This document shows, piece after piece, positions 1 through 6,069 of a stretch of 12,355 nt of DNA (position 1 is the first letter of the stretch; the number at the start of each line of letters is the position of its first letter). This stretch comes from JACCUZ01 sp038246575 (GTDB lineage Bacteria; Actinomycetota; Actinomycetes; JACCUZ01). The DNA lies in NCBI GenBank assembly GCA_038246575.1, contig JBBRVU010000130.1, positions 1 through 12,355 of the forward strand, read 5' to 3'. A program made the translations under genes and the position numbers. The notes under the pieces were generated by a model. That model had not been told where the DNA came from. It searched no databases and saw only the letters and a list, made by a program, of their open reading frames with translations.

Positions 1-4
1 GGGA

Positions 5-1012
5 TCAGGCGGCGGGGTCGGGGGTTGCGGGCGTCGCGGTCGGGCCGGGAGGCAGACGGCTCCGGAGCAGCAGGTACGCAGGCAGGCCGACCAGGGCAGC
101 CGTGACGACGAACGGGATCACGGCACCGAGCACCGTGAGGCCGACCAGAACGATGGCCACGAATGCGTCCCAGCCACCCCGCAGGCCGGACAGGAACCCG
201 AGGTTCTGGTCGGTCTCGTGGACCGCCTGGCCACCGGGGCGCGGCGAGTAGATCGACACGTCGATCGTGGCCAGGTCGGTGACGTCCTTGAGCCGGGCCA
301 GCTGCGCCTGCAGTGACTCGAGGTCGGCCTCGCGTCGCGACAGCTCGGACTCGATCGAGACGACCTCGCCGATGGTGTTGGCCTTGGCCAGCAGGGCGCG
401 GACCCGTTCGACGCTGCGCTCCTGGGTGCGCACCCGGCTGTCGACGTCGGCGACCTGGGTGGTGACGTCCTCGGCCGACCTGTTGCGCGAGAGCTCCTTG
501 CCCAGCCTGCCCAGTGCGTCGAGGGTCGCCGCGAACTGCGTCGGCGGCACCCGCAGGGTGAGCGTGGCGTCACCGGCCTTCGGGTGCGACGGGTCGGCGG
601 AGGTCTGCTCGGAGAACACGACGCCGTCGACATCGAGCGCCAGTGACTCCGCGCGGGCCACGGCCCGGGCCAGGTCCTTGACCTTCACCTCGATCGCACC
701 GCGGTAGATGATGTCGCGCCCGGCGGGCAGCACCCGCGCGTCGGTGCGGTCCTGCGTGGTCTTGCTCTCGCCGGTCGTGCTGCCTGAGTCGCTGGCTCTC
801 CCGGAGTTGCCGGGGTCGGGAGCCGCCTCAGGGTTGGCGAGGGCCGCGCTGCCGCCTCCCGTCGAGCCACCTGCCGAGTCGGCGGACGATGCGGTCCCGC
901 TGTCGCCACCGCCACTGCAGCCGGCGAGCACGAACGAGGCGAGCAGGGTCCCGACGACCAGTGCGGCGAGTGCGATCACTGCGCGGCGGCGCAGACGTGG
1001 TGGCAACGGCAT
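5..1012 (-). CDS. DUF4349 domain lipoprotein with C-terminal membrane segment
   Basis: This 335-residue protein is a predicted lipoprotein of the DUF4349 family, whose biochemical role is unknown. Residues 11-32 form a hydrophobic signal ending in the lipobox VLAGC, so Cys32 should be lipidated. Residues 33-95 are a Ser/Gly/Ala-rich linker. The DUF4349 region runs from about 98 to 315: a beta segment (IIYRGAIEVKV), a central heptad-rich stretch at about 185-245 likely to form a coiled coil, and a hydrophobic segment at about 282-316 followed by a short Pro-rich tail. The protein is therefore probably held in the membrane at both ends. I chose the ATG at 1012 because GGGGAG lies 6 bases upstream and the signal begins directly after it; the frame stays open for 44 more codons upstream but adds only Arg/Gly-rich sequence ahead of the signal. 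It diverges from the haem genes. Family assignment is confident; function is not known. Confidence 0.85.
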   Translation of the reverse strand: MPLPPRLRRRAVIALAALVVGTLLASFVLAGCSGGGDSGTASSADSAGGSTGGGSAALANPEAAPDPGNSGRASDSGSTTGESKTTQDRTDARVLPAGRDIIYRGAIEVKVKDLARAVARAESLALDVDGVVFSEQTSADPSHPKAGDATLTLRVPPTQFAATLDALGRLGKELSRNRSAEDVTTQVADVDSRVRTQERSVERVRALLAKANTIGEVVSIESELSRREADLESLQAQLARLKDVTDLATIDVSIYSPRPGGQAVHETDQNLGFLSGLRGGWDAFVAIVLVGLTVLGAVIPFVVTAALVGLPAYLLLRSRLPPGPTATPATPDPAA

Positions 1013-1054
1013 GACGGGCTCCCCTGGTCGACGATGACGTGTCGAGGGGTCGGA

Positions 1055-1068
1055 CGCGACGCGTCGCG
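1055..1068. promoter_or_regulatory. 14-base perfect palindrome in divergent spacer
   Basis: The sequence CGCGACGCGTCGCG is its own reverse complement and sits in the middle of the 115-base spacer between the DUF4349 gene and the haem oxidase gene. It is flanked by GGTC (1048-1051) on the left and GACC (1069-1072) on the right, which extends the dyad with a three-base offset. Position and symmetry suit a dimeric repressor or activator site. In DNA this GC-rich such palindromes can arise by chance, so the operator role is inference only. Confidence 0.3.
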
Positions 1069-1115
1069 GACCGGTTCCACCCGCCCCGGTCACGATCCGG
1101 TCTCTGCCTCTTTGC

Positions 1116-1121
1116 GACAGT
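1116..1121 (+). promoter_or_regulatory. possible -10 element for haem oxidase gene (leaderless)
   Basis: GACAGT lies 6 bases before the GTG start at 1128, the spacing expected of a -10 box for a leaderless transcript. It keeps the A and final T of TANNNT but not the first T. No Shine-Dalgarno sequence is visible before this GTG, which fits a leaderless start. I see no convincing -35 box. Confidence 0.22.
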
Positions 1122-1127
1122 GATCCC

Positions 1128-2528
1128 GTGCCGGCACCGCGCAATGAGCGTCACGTCGTCGTCGTGGGCGGCGGCATCTCCGGCCTGGCGGCGGCCTGGT
1201 TCCTCCGCCGGGACGCACCGCCCGGCACCCGGGTCACGGTTCTGGAGGCCAGCGACCGCATCGGTGGTGCGCTGCGCGTCAGCGATCTCGCCGGGGTCCC
1301 CCTCGACGAGGGAGCCGAGTCCCTGCTGCTGCGCCGGCCCGAGGCCGTTGATCTCGCCGCCGCCGCTGGGCTGGACCTCGAGGACGCCGCCACCACGTCG
1401 GCCGCCATCTGGACCCGGCGGGCGATGCGCGCGGTCCCGGCGTCCACCGTGATGGGGGTGCCCGCCGACCTGCGGGCCCTGGCCACGACCGGTCTGCTGA
1501 CGCCGCGCGAGCTGGCCCGCGTACCGCTCGATGCCTGGCTGCCCAAGGCGCGGCTCGGCGAGGACGTCTCGGTCGGACGATTCGTGGCCACCCGGCTGGG
1601 TCGGGCGGTGCTCGACCGTCTGGTGGAGCCGCTCCTCGGCGGCGTGTACGCAGGCCAGGCGGAGCAGCTCTCGATGGCCGCAACCTTGCCCCAGCTCTGG
1701 CCCCACGTGCTGGAGCAACGCAGCCTGCTCGCTGCGGCCCGGGCCAGCCGACGGACCGCAGGCGCGGCCTCCGGTGCCGTGTTCGCCGCTCCGCGTGGCG
1801 GCGTGGGTCGACTCCCTGATGCAGTCGCGGCTCTCTCTCGAGCGGAGGTGCGCACGCGGTCAACGGTGCGCGAGCTCCGGCGTACTCCCGAGGGTTGGGC
1901 GCTGACCGTGGGTCCGGTCCGGGACGCCCAGGTCGTGCTCGCCGACGCCGTGGTCCTGGCCGCGCCGGCGGCTGCCGCGGCGCGGCTGCTGCGGCGGGAG
2001 GTGCCGGCGGCGGCGACCGAGCTGACCCAGGTGCGGGCCGCCTCGATGGCGGTCGTCGGCCTGGCGTTCTCGCGGGCGACGGTGCCGACGCCGGCCGGAT
2101 CGGGGTTCCTGGTGCCCCCGGTGGACGGCCGGACGGTCAAGGCAGTGACCTTCTCCTCGAGCAAGTGGGGCTGGTACGCGGACGCGGCCCCCGGGACCCT
2201 CCTGCTGCGGGCCTCGGTGGGCCGGCTGGGGGAGGAGGCCACGCTGCAGCGCGAGGACGGCGAGATCGTCGACCTGGTCCTCGCGGACCTCACGGATGCG
2301 CTCGGGATCACCGACCCGCCGCTGGACGCACGCGTGACGCGATGGGGCGGGGCGCTGCCTCAGTACGCGGTCGGGCACCGCTCCCGGGTGGAACGGGTCC
2401 GGGCTGCCGTGACCGCGGTGCCCGGCCTGGCCGTGTGCGGCGCGGCGTACGACGGGGTGGGGGTCGCTGCCTGCATCGCGACCGCCGAGGCGGCCGTCGC
2501 CGGCCTGCTGCGACAATCTCAGTCGTGA
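1128..2528 (+). CDS. cgoX: coproporphyrinogen III oxidase (HemY/HemG-type protoporphyrinogen oxidase)
   Basis: This FAD-dependent flavoprotein performs the six-electron oxidation of a porphyrinogen to a porphyrin. In actinobacteria the substrate is normally coproporphyrinogen III, in the coproporphyrin-dependent haem pathway; older annotations call the gene hemY or hemG. The 466-residue length is normal for the family. The N-terminus carries the dinucleotide-binding motif GGGISG (14-19) with Glu40 at the end of the second strand as the expected ribose ligand. The C-terminus has the conserved RWGGALPQYAVGH (405-417) and the FAD-closing segment CGAAYDGVGVAACI (438-451). No signal or membrane segment is seen, so it is cytosolic or peripheral. 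The GTG at 1128 is the only start that leaves the FAD motif at the usual distance from the N-terminus; an ATG at 1144 is out of frame. The stop overlaps the hemQ start by 4 bases, so the two are translationally coupled. No hemE, hemH or hemL is present in the window. Confidence 0.93.
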   Translation: MPAPRNERHVVVVGGGISGLAAAWFLRRDAPPGTRVTVLEASDRIGGALRVSDLAGVPLDEGAESLLLRRPEAVDLAAAAGLDLEDAATTSAAIWTRRAMRAVPASTVMGVPADLRALATTGLLTPRELARVPLDAWLPKARLGEDVSVGRFVATRLGRAVLDRLVEPLLGGVYAGQAEQLSMAATLPQLWPHVLEQRSLLAAARASRRTAGAASGAVFAAPRGGVGRLPDAVAALSRAEVRTRSTVRELRRTPEGWALTVGPVRDAQVVLADAVVLAAPAAAAARLLRREVPAAATELTQVRAASMAVVGLAFSRATVPTPAGSGFLVPPVDGRTVKAVTFSSSKWGWYADAAPGTLLLRASVGRLGEEATLQREDGEIVDLVLADLTDALGITDPPLDARVTRWGGALPQYAVGHRSRVERVRAAVTAVPGLAVCGAAYDGVGVAACIATAEAAVAGLLRQSQS

Positions 2529-3232
2529 CCGATCCGACTGCCGGCGCGAAGCCGAAGGCACGTGAGCTCAACCAGGTGATCCGCTACACGATGTGGTCGG
2601 TCTTCCGGGTGCGGACGCCGCTCGCCGAGGACCGGACCGCGGTCGCTCGCCAGGTGGAGGAGCTCTTCGAGCAGCTCGGTGCCAAGGATGTCGTGACCCG
2701 GGGCGTGTACGACGTGGCGGGCCTGCGGGCCGACGCCGACCTGATGATCTGGTGGCACGCTCCGACCGCCGACGACCTGCAGGAGGCCTACAGCCGGTTC
2801 CGGCGCACCGACCTCGGGGCAGCCTGCGACCCGGTGTGGTCGGTGATGGCGTTGCACCGCCCCGCCGAGTTCAACAAGGGCCACGTGCCGGCGTTCCTGT
2901 CGGGCGAGGACGCCGGTGACTGGGTGTGCGTCTACCCGTTCGTGCGGTCCTACGACTGGTACCTGCTGCCGGACGAGGAGCGGCGCGCGATGCTGGCCGA
3001 GCACGGCCAGATGGCCCGCGGGTTTGCCGACGTCCGCGCGAACACCGTCTCGTCGTTCGCCCTCGGCGACTACGAGTGGCTGCTTGCCTTCGAGGCCCAG
3101 GAGCTGCACCGCATCGTCGACCTCATGCGAAACCTTCGCGGGTCACAGGCACGGCTGCACGTGCGCGAGGAGCTGCCGTTCTACACCGGCCGACGCAAGC
3201 CGGTGCACGAGCTGGTCGCGGGTCTGCCGTGA
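2525..3232 (+). CDS. hemQ: HemQ, coproheme decarboxylase
   Basis: HemQ (ChdC) carries out the last step of the coproporphyrin pathway: oxidative removal of two propionate carboxyls from Fe-coproporphyrin III using H2O2, giving haem b. The protein is 235 residues, normal for the actinobacterial clade, and matches the chlorite-dismutase-like family across its length. Tyr137 in the VYPF motif and His160 in the AEHG motif are 23 residues apart, the spacing of the catalytic tyrosine and proximal haem histidine in characterised actinobacterial enzymes (as I recall, Y135 and H158 in Corynebacterium diphtheriae). The segments RSYDWYLLPDEERR (141-154) and LGDYEWLLAFE are further hallmarks. The start is the GTG at 2525, whose last three bases plus the next A form the stop region of the upstream oxidase gene (GTGA overlap). 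The frame is open far upstream, but that extension is only the oxidase gene read in another frame. Next gene follows after 7 bases. Confidence 0.95.
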   Translation: MTDPTAGAKPKARELNQVIRYTMWSVFRVRTPLAEDRTAVARQVEELFEQLGAKDVVTRGVYDVAGLRADADLMIWWHAPTADDLQEAYSRFRRTDLGAACDPVWSVMALHRPAEFNKGHVPAFLSGEDAGDWVCVYPFVRSYDWYLLPDEERRAMLAEHGQMARGFADVRANTVSSFALGDYEWLLAFEAQELHRIVDLMRNLRGSQARLHVREELPFYTGRRKPVHELVAGLP

Positions 3233-3239
3233 CGTCGCC

Positions 3240-4160
3240 GTGACTGCGTCCCCGCACGGCACCGACGGCCACGGCGTCGAGGTCGACGTGCCGGCTGCCG
3301 AGGTGCCCAGGCAGGAGCACGCGGAGCGACCAGGGCCCACCCGGACGCCGTCGCAACCGCAGCGCGGGCTCTGGCTCGCCGACCTGCTGACCGCGCGGGC
3401 CCGGCTGATCTCGACGCTGCTCGCCGGTTCCCTGCTGTACGTGCTCGTGGACATCTTCGTCGAGGGCCCCCTGACCCAGCTGGACATCGCGATCCACAGC
3501 TGGCGTGGCCGCAAGGCGCTGCCGGAGCTGGTCGACGCGGCCTGGATCTACGACAAGATGGGTCAGCGCTCGGTGCTCGTGCCGATCCTGCTCGTCGTGG
3601 CCGGTGTGTTCGCCCGCCGGCACCGCACCTGGCGCCCCGTCGTGCTCGCGATGATGTCGTTCCTGGTGCTCAACGTCGTAGTCGGCGCGATGAAGGTGCT
3701 CATCGGTCGCGCCGAGACCGAGACCGGCAGTCCGGACGTGCTCACCGGCGGCATCATCTTCCCGTCCGGGCACTCGTCGAACATGGTGCTCAGCGGCGGG
3801 TTGATCATCTACCTGTTCTGGCGCTACGGCACCAACCCGCCGTTGCGACGGCTCACCGTGGTCATCGCGGTGCTGACCACCCTGACCATCCTGACCTCGA
3901 TCTACCTGCGCACCCACTGGCTGACCGACCTCATCGGCGGCGTGCAGGTCGGTGGCCTGCTGCTGCAGCTGGTGGTCCTCTTCGACCGGGCGACCGCGAC
4001 GATCAGGTACGGCCCGGTGCACGTGCTCGGGCGCAACTGGTCGCTCCCGACGCGCTTCGTCAGGCCCGGGCACACTGCCACGCATAATCTACTCGAGGCG
4101 GGGGAACACCCCGGTCGGGCGCAGCCCGCGCTCCCCGTCACCCCTGCTGTCAAGGAGTAG
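3240..4160 (+). CDS. PAP2-family membrane phosphatase with degenerate motifs
   Basis: This 306-residue integral membrane protein belongs to the PAP2/acid-phosphatase superfamily, which dephosphorylates lipid phosphates such as phosphatidate or undecaprenyl pyrophosphate. A 45-residue polar N-terminal region is followed by hydrophobic segments at about 56-73, 111-124, 134-150, 181-194, 205-221 and 231-248, and a polar tail. Motif C2 is intact (FPSGHSS, PSGH at 175-178), and His226 with Asp230 preserves the core of motif C3. Motif C1, normally K-x6-R-P, reads K152...E159-T160, and the Ser-Arg opening C3 is Thr219-Ser220, so two phosphate-binding arginines are missing at their usual places. Activity or substrate may differ from classical members. 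The GTG at 3240, 7 bases after hemQ, gives the longest protein not overlapping hemQ; GTG at 3288, preceded by GAGG, is an alternative. It is probably cotranscribed with the haem genes; a functional link to haem synthesis is not shown. Confidence 0.8.
   Translation: MTASPHGTDGHGVEVDVPAAEVPRQEHAERPGPTRTPSQPQRGLWLADLLTARARLISTLLAGSLLYVLVDIFVEGPLTQLDIAIHSWRGRKALPELVDAAWIYDKMGQRSVLVPILLVVAGVFARRHRTWRPVVLAMMSFLVLNVVVGAMKVLIGRAETETGSPDVLTGGIIFPSGHSSNMVLSGGLIIYLFWRYGTNPPLRRLTVVIAVLTTLTILTSIYLRTHWLTDLIGGVQVGGLLLQLVVLFDRATATIRYGPVHVLGRNWSLPTRFVRPGHTATHNLLEAGEHPGRAQPALPVTPAVKE
4083..4088 (+). promoter_or_regulatory. candidate -10 box inside the 3' end of the PAP2 gene
   Basis: CATAAT differs from TATAAT by one base and is an AT-rich island in GC-rich DNA, 77 bases before the GlsB-type gene start. 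GTCAGG at 4059-4064 lies 18 bases upstream as a weak -35. It could give the small membrane protein its own promoter in addition to read-through from the haem operon. Evidence is the sequence match only. Confidence 0.3.
4152..4157 (+). promoter_or_regulatory. strong ribosome binding site for GlsB-type gene
   Basis: AAGGAG forms the last codons of the PAP2 gene and lies 8 bases before the GTG at 4166. It is the best Shine-Dalgarno match in the window and fixes the start of the small membrane protein gene. Confidence 0.8.
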
Positions 4161-4165
4161 ACCAC

Positions 4166-4438
4166 GTGACCATCGAAGGCATTCTCGGCGCGCTCATCAT
4201 CGGCGCGATCATCGGCGTCCTGGGACGGCTCGTCGTGCCGGGCAAACAGGACATCCCGATCTGGCTCACCATCGTCGTGGGCATCGTCGCGGCCCTGATC
4301 GGCTCGGCCATCGTCGGCTCGTTGCGAGACACCAACGGCATCGACTGGGTCGAGCTCATCGTGCAGATCGCCCTAGCCGCCGTCGGCGTGGCAGTTGTCG
4401 CCGGGATGCGCGGTGGTCGCACCAGCCGCCGCGCCTGA
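4166..4438 (+). CDS. GlsB/YeaQ/YmgE family small membrane protein
   Basis: This 90-residue protein belongs to the transglycosylase-associated (YeaQ/YmgE/GlsB) family of small membrane proteins, many of which are induced by stress; their molecular action is not established. Three hydrophobic helices are visible at about 3-21, 32-52 and 61-80, rich in Gly, Ala and Ile, with the family signature GRLVVPGKQD (20-29) in the first cytoplasmic loop and a short Arg-rich tail (MRGGRTSRRA). The GTG start is supported by AAGGAG 8 bases upstream. The gene follows the PAP2 gene by 5 bases and is the last rightward gene before a hairpin terminator, so it is either the end of the haem-PAP2 operon or expressed from an internal promoter near 4083. 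Family call is firm. Confidence 0.9.
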   Translation: MTIEGILGALIIGAIIGVLGRLVVPGKQDIPIWLTIVVGIVAALIGSAIVGSLRDTNGIDWVELIVQIALAAVGVAVVAGMRGGRTSRRA

Positions 4439-4450
4439 GCCAGACAGCGA

Positions 4451-4482
4451 CTGACCCTTCCGCCCTCGGGTGGAGGGGTCAG
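4451..4482. terminator. bidirectional hairpin terminator
   Basis: The arms 4451-4465 and 4468-4482 can form 15 pairs, two of them G-U, around a very small loop (effective loop CTCG with 14 pairs). It lies between the convergent GlsB-type gene (ends 4438) and msrB (ends 4479), and the msrB stop codon is inside the right arm. No T-run follows on either strand, as is common for actinobacterial terminators. Confidence 0.75.
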
Positions 4483-4913
4483 GTAGCTGGCGTCTCTTCC
4501 AGCCGGATCGACAGCGAGTTGATGCAGTAGCGGTCCCCGGTGGGGGTCTGCGGCGCATCGTCGAAGAGGTGGCCGAGGTGCGACCCGCAGCGCCGGCACA
4601 GGGCCTCGGTGCGCACCATGAACAGTGATCGGTCCTCGCGCAGCTCGACGGCATCGCTGTCGGAGGCGTCGTAGAACGACGGCCAGCCGCAGTGCGAGTC
4701 GAACTTCGTGTCGCTGCGGAACAGCTCCAGCCCGCACGCCCGGCAGCTGTAGACCCCGGTCGTCTTGGTGTCGGTGTACTCGCCGACGCCGGGCGGCTCG
4801 GTGCCCGCCTCCCGCAGGACGTGGAACTCGGCCGGCGTGAGCTCGGCCCGCCACTCGTCCTCGGACTTGGTGACCTCGTAGTCCCGCTCGGGGGTCTCCT
4901 TCTTCTTGAACAT
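4479..4913 (-). CDS. msrB: peptide-methionine (R)-S-oxide reductase MsrB
   Basis: MsrB reduces the R form of methionine sulfoxide in oxidised proteins, with electrons normally supplied by thioredoxin. The 144-residue protein is a complete cytosolic family member. It has the four zinc cysteines as two CxxC pairs (Cys57/Cys60 in SCRAC and Cys106/Cys109 in CRRC), the substrate-pocket motif HCGWPSFYD (74-82), the GSHLGHLFDD segment (110-119), and catalytic Cys130 in the RYCINS motif. Cys75 is placed as the likely resolving cysteine. I chose the ATG at 4913 because the following MFKKKETP matches the usual short N-terminus; the open frame extends 58 codons upstream across the divergent spacer without family similarity. 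There is no Shine-Dalgarno sequence, but a TACTGT box lies 6 bases upstream, pointing to a leaderless mRNA. It diverges from the LigD-type polymerase gene, with 79 bases between them. Confidence 0.95.
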   Translation of the reverse strand: MFKKKETPERDYEVTKSEDEWRAELTPAEFHVLREAGTEPPGVGEYTDTKTTGVYSCRACGLELFRSDTKFDSHCGWPSFYDASDSDAVELREDRSLFMVRTEALCRRCGSHLGHLFDDAPQTPTGDRYCINSLSIRLEETPAT

Positions 4914-4919
4914 GACACG

Positions 4920-4925
4920 ACAGTA
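4920..4925 (-). promoter_or_regulatory. -10 element of leaderless msrB promoter
   Basis: On the minus strand TACTGT fits TANNNT and ends 6 bases before the msrB ATG, so transcription would start at or next to the ATG. A weak -35 (GTCACG, minus strand of 4942-4947) lies 16 bases upstream. No ribosome binding site is present, which agrees with a leaderless start. Confidence 0.5.
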
Positions 4926-4979
4926 CGTCGTCGCGGCGGTTCGTGACGCGGACCCACCCCTCGCGTGCCACCACACCGG

Positions 4980-4985
4980 TAGCGT
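4980..4985 (+). promoter_or_regulatory. -10 element of leaderless ligD-type polymerase promoter
   Basis: TAGCGT fits TANNNT and ends 7 bases before the ATG at 4993. No Shine-Dalgarno sequence lies in between, so transcription probably begins at the start codon. I see no good -35 box at 16-19 bases upstream. Confidence 0.5.
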
Positions 4986-4992
4986 TGATCGC

Positions 4993-6069
4993 ATGGCGTC
5001 ACCGTTCGAGGAGATCGAGGTCGGCCCGCGCACGGTCAAGGTGACCAACCCGGACAAGCCGATAGTCCCGGCCGCGGGGCTGAGCAAGCGCGACGTGGTC
5101 GGCTACTACCTCGCCGTGGGCGACGGGATCCTGCGCGCGCTCCGGGATCGGCCGGTCACGCTCGAGCGGTGGACCAGCGGGGTGCACGAGGGCGTCCGAC
5201 TGGCCACCCGCGCCGACGGCCGCGGGGCGGACGCGTTCTACCAGAAACGCATCAGCAAGGGCGCGCCTCCGTGGGTCGAGACGGCGCACATCACCTTCCC
5301 CAGCGGCCGCACGGCCGACGAGGTCTGCCCGACCGAGCTGGCGACGGTCGCGTGGTGCGCGCAGCAGAACACGATCACGTTCCACCCGTGGCCGGTCCGA
5401 CGCAACGACGTGGACCACCCCGACGAGCTGCGCATCGACCTCGATCCGCAACCGGGCACCGACTTCACCGATGCGGTCGTGGTGGCCGGCGTCGCGCGGG
5501 AGGTGTTCGCCGAGCTGGGCTGGCGGGGCTTCCCCAAGACGTCGGGCAACCGTGGGATCCACATCTACGTACGCATCGAACCCCGCTGGACCTTCACCGA
5601 CATCCGGCACGCAGCCATCGCCTTCGGCCGGGAGCTGGAACGTCGGATGCCGGGGAGGGTGACCACCAAGTGGTGGAAGGAGGAGCGCGGGGAAACCATC
5701 TTCGTCGACTACAACCAGAACGCGCGCGATCGCACGATCGCCTCGGCGTACTCGATCCGGCCGCTGCCGCACGCGCCGGTGTCGGCGCCGCTGACCTGGG
5801 ACGAGGTGCCTGACGTCGACCCGCGGGACCTGACCGTGGTGACGATGCCTGCCCGGTTCGCCGAGATCGGCGACCTGCACGCGAGCATCGACGAGGTCGC
5901 GCACGACCTGAGCCCGTTGCTGGAGTGGTTCGAGCGCGACGAGCGCGACCACGGGCTGGGCGACATGCCCTACCCGCCGGACTACCCCAAGATGCCCGGC
6001 GAGCCCAAGCGGGTCCAGCCCTCCCGCGCCCGCCCCGACCCCGCCGAGCCGACCGACGAGGCGCCGTAG
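4993..6069 (+). CDS. ligD: stand-alone LigD-type polymerase (archaeo-eukaryotic primase family)
   Basis: This 358-residue protein is a free-standing homologue of the polymerase domain of LigD, an archaeo-eukaryotic primase-fold enzyme that adds ribo- or deoxynucleotides at breaks and gaps. The metal site is visible: Asp149 and Asp151 in LRIDLDPQPG, and third Asp239 in FVDYNQN. The nucleotide-binding motif SGNRGIHIYV (184-193, His190) is intact, as is the YQKRISKGAP segment (83-92) typical of the family. No ligase or phosphoesterase domain is fused. The last 40 residues are Pro-rich and acidic. Mycobacterial relatives (PolD1/Prim-PolC) work with LigC and are encoded next to ligC; here a ligC gene lies about 4.5 kb to the right on the other strand. 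The ATG at 4993 fits the -10 box 7 bases before it and removes a 29-codon extension that overlaps msrB. The gene stops directly against the convergent App1 gene. No ku gene is in the window. Confidence 0.88.
   Translation: MASPFEEIEVGPRTVKVTNPDKPIVPAAGLSKRDVVGYYLAVGDGILRALRDRPVTLERWTSGVHEGVRLATRADGRGADAFYQKRISKGAPPWVETAHITFPSGRTADEVCPTELATVAWCAQQNTITFHPWPVRRNDVDHPDELRIDLDPQPGTDFTDAVVVAGVAREVFAELGWRGFPKTSGNRGIHIYVRIEPRWTFTDIRHAAIAFGRELERRMPGRVTTKWWKEERGETIFVDYNQNARDRTIASAYSIRPLPHAPVSAPLTWDEVPDVDPRDLTVVTMPARFAEIGDLHASIDEVAHDLSPLLEWFERDERDHGLGDMPYPPDYPKMPGEPKRVQPSRARPDPAEPTDEAP

Noticed and set aside
1013..1144. 44-codon N-terminal extension of the DUF4349 lipoprotein
   Set aside because: It would put Arg/Gly-rich sequence before the signal peptide and overlap the start of the divergent haem gene, and the ATG at 1012 has a good ribosome binding site.
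1151..2311. Long open frame on the minus strand inside the haem oxidase gene
   Set aside because: It is an antisense shadow of a well-supported FAD enzyme; its translation is Arg/Ser/Ala-rich with no recognisable domain, as expected from high GC content.
1895..2524. Upstream extension of the hemQ reading frame
   Set aside because: The added residues are the haem oxidase gene read in another frame (Gly/Arg-rich); the GTG at 2525 gives the normal family length.
3123..4085. 320-codon minus-strand frame over hemQ and the PAP2 gene
   Set aside because: The product is a His/Arg/Gln-rich mixture with no hydrophobic core or motif; the opposite strand carries the real genes.
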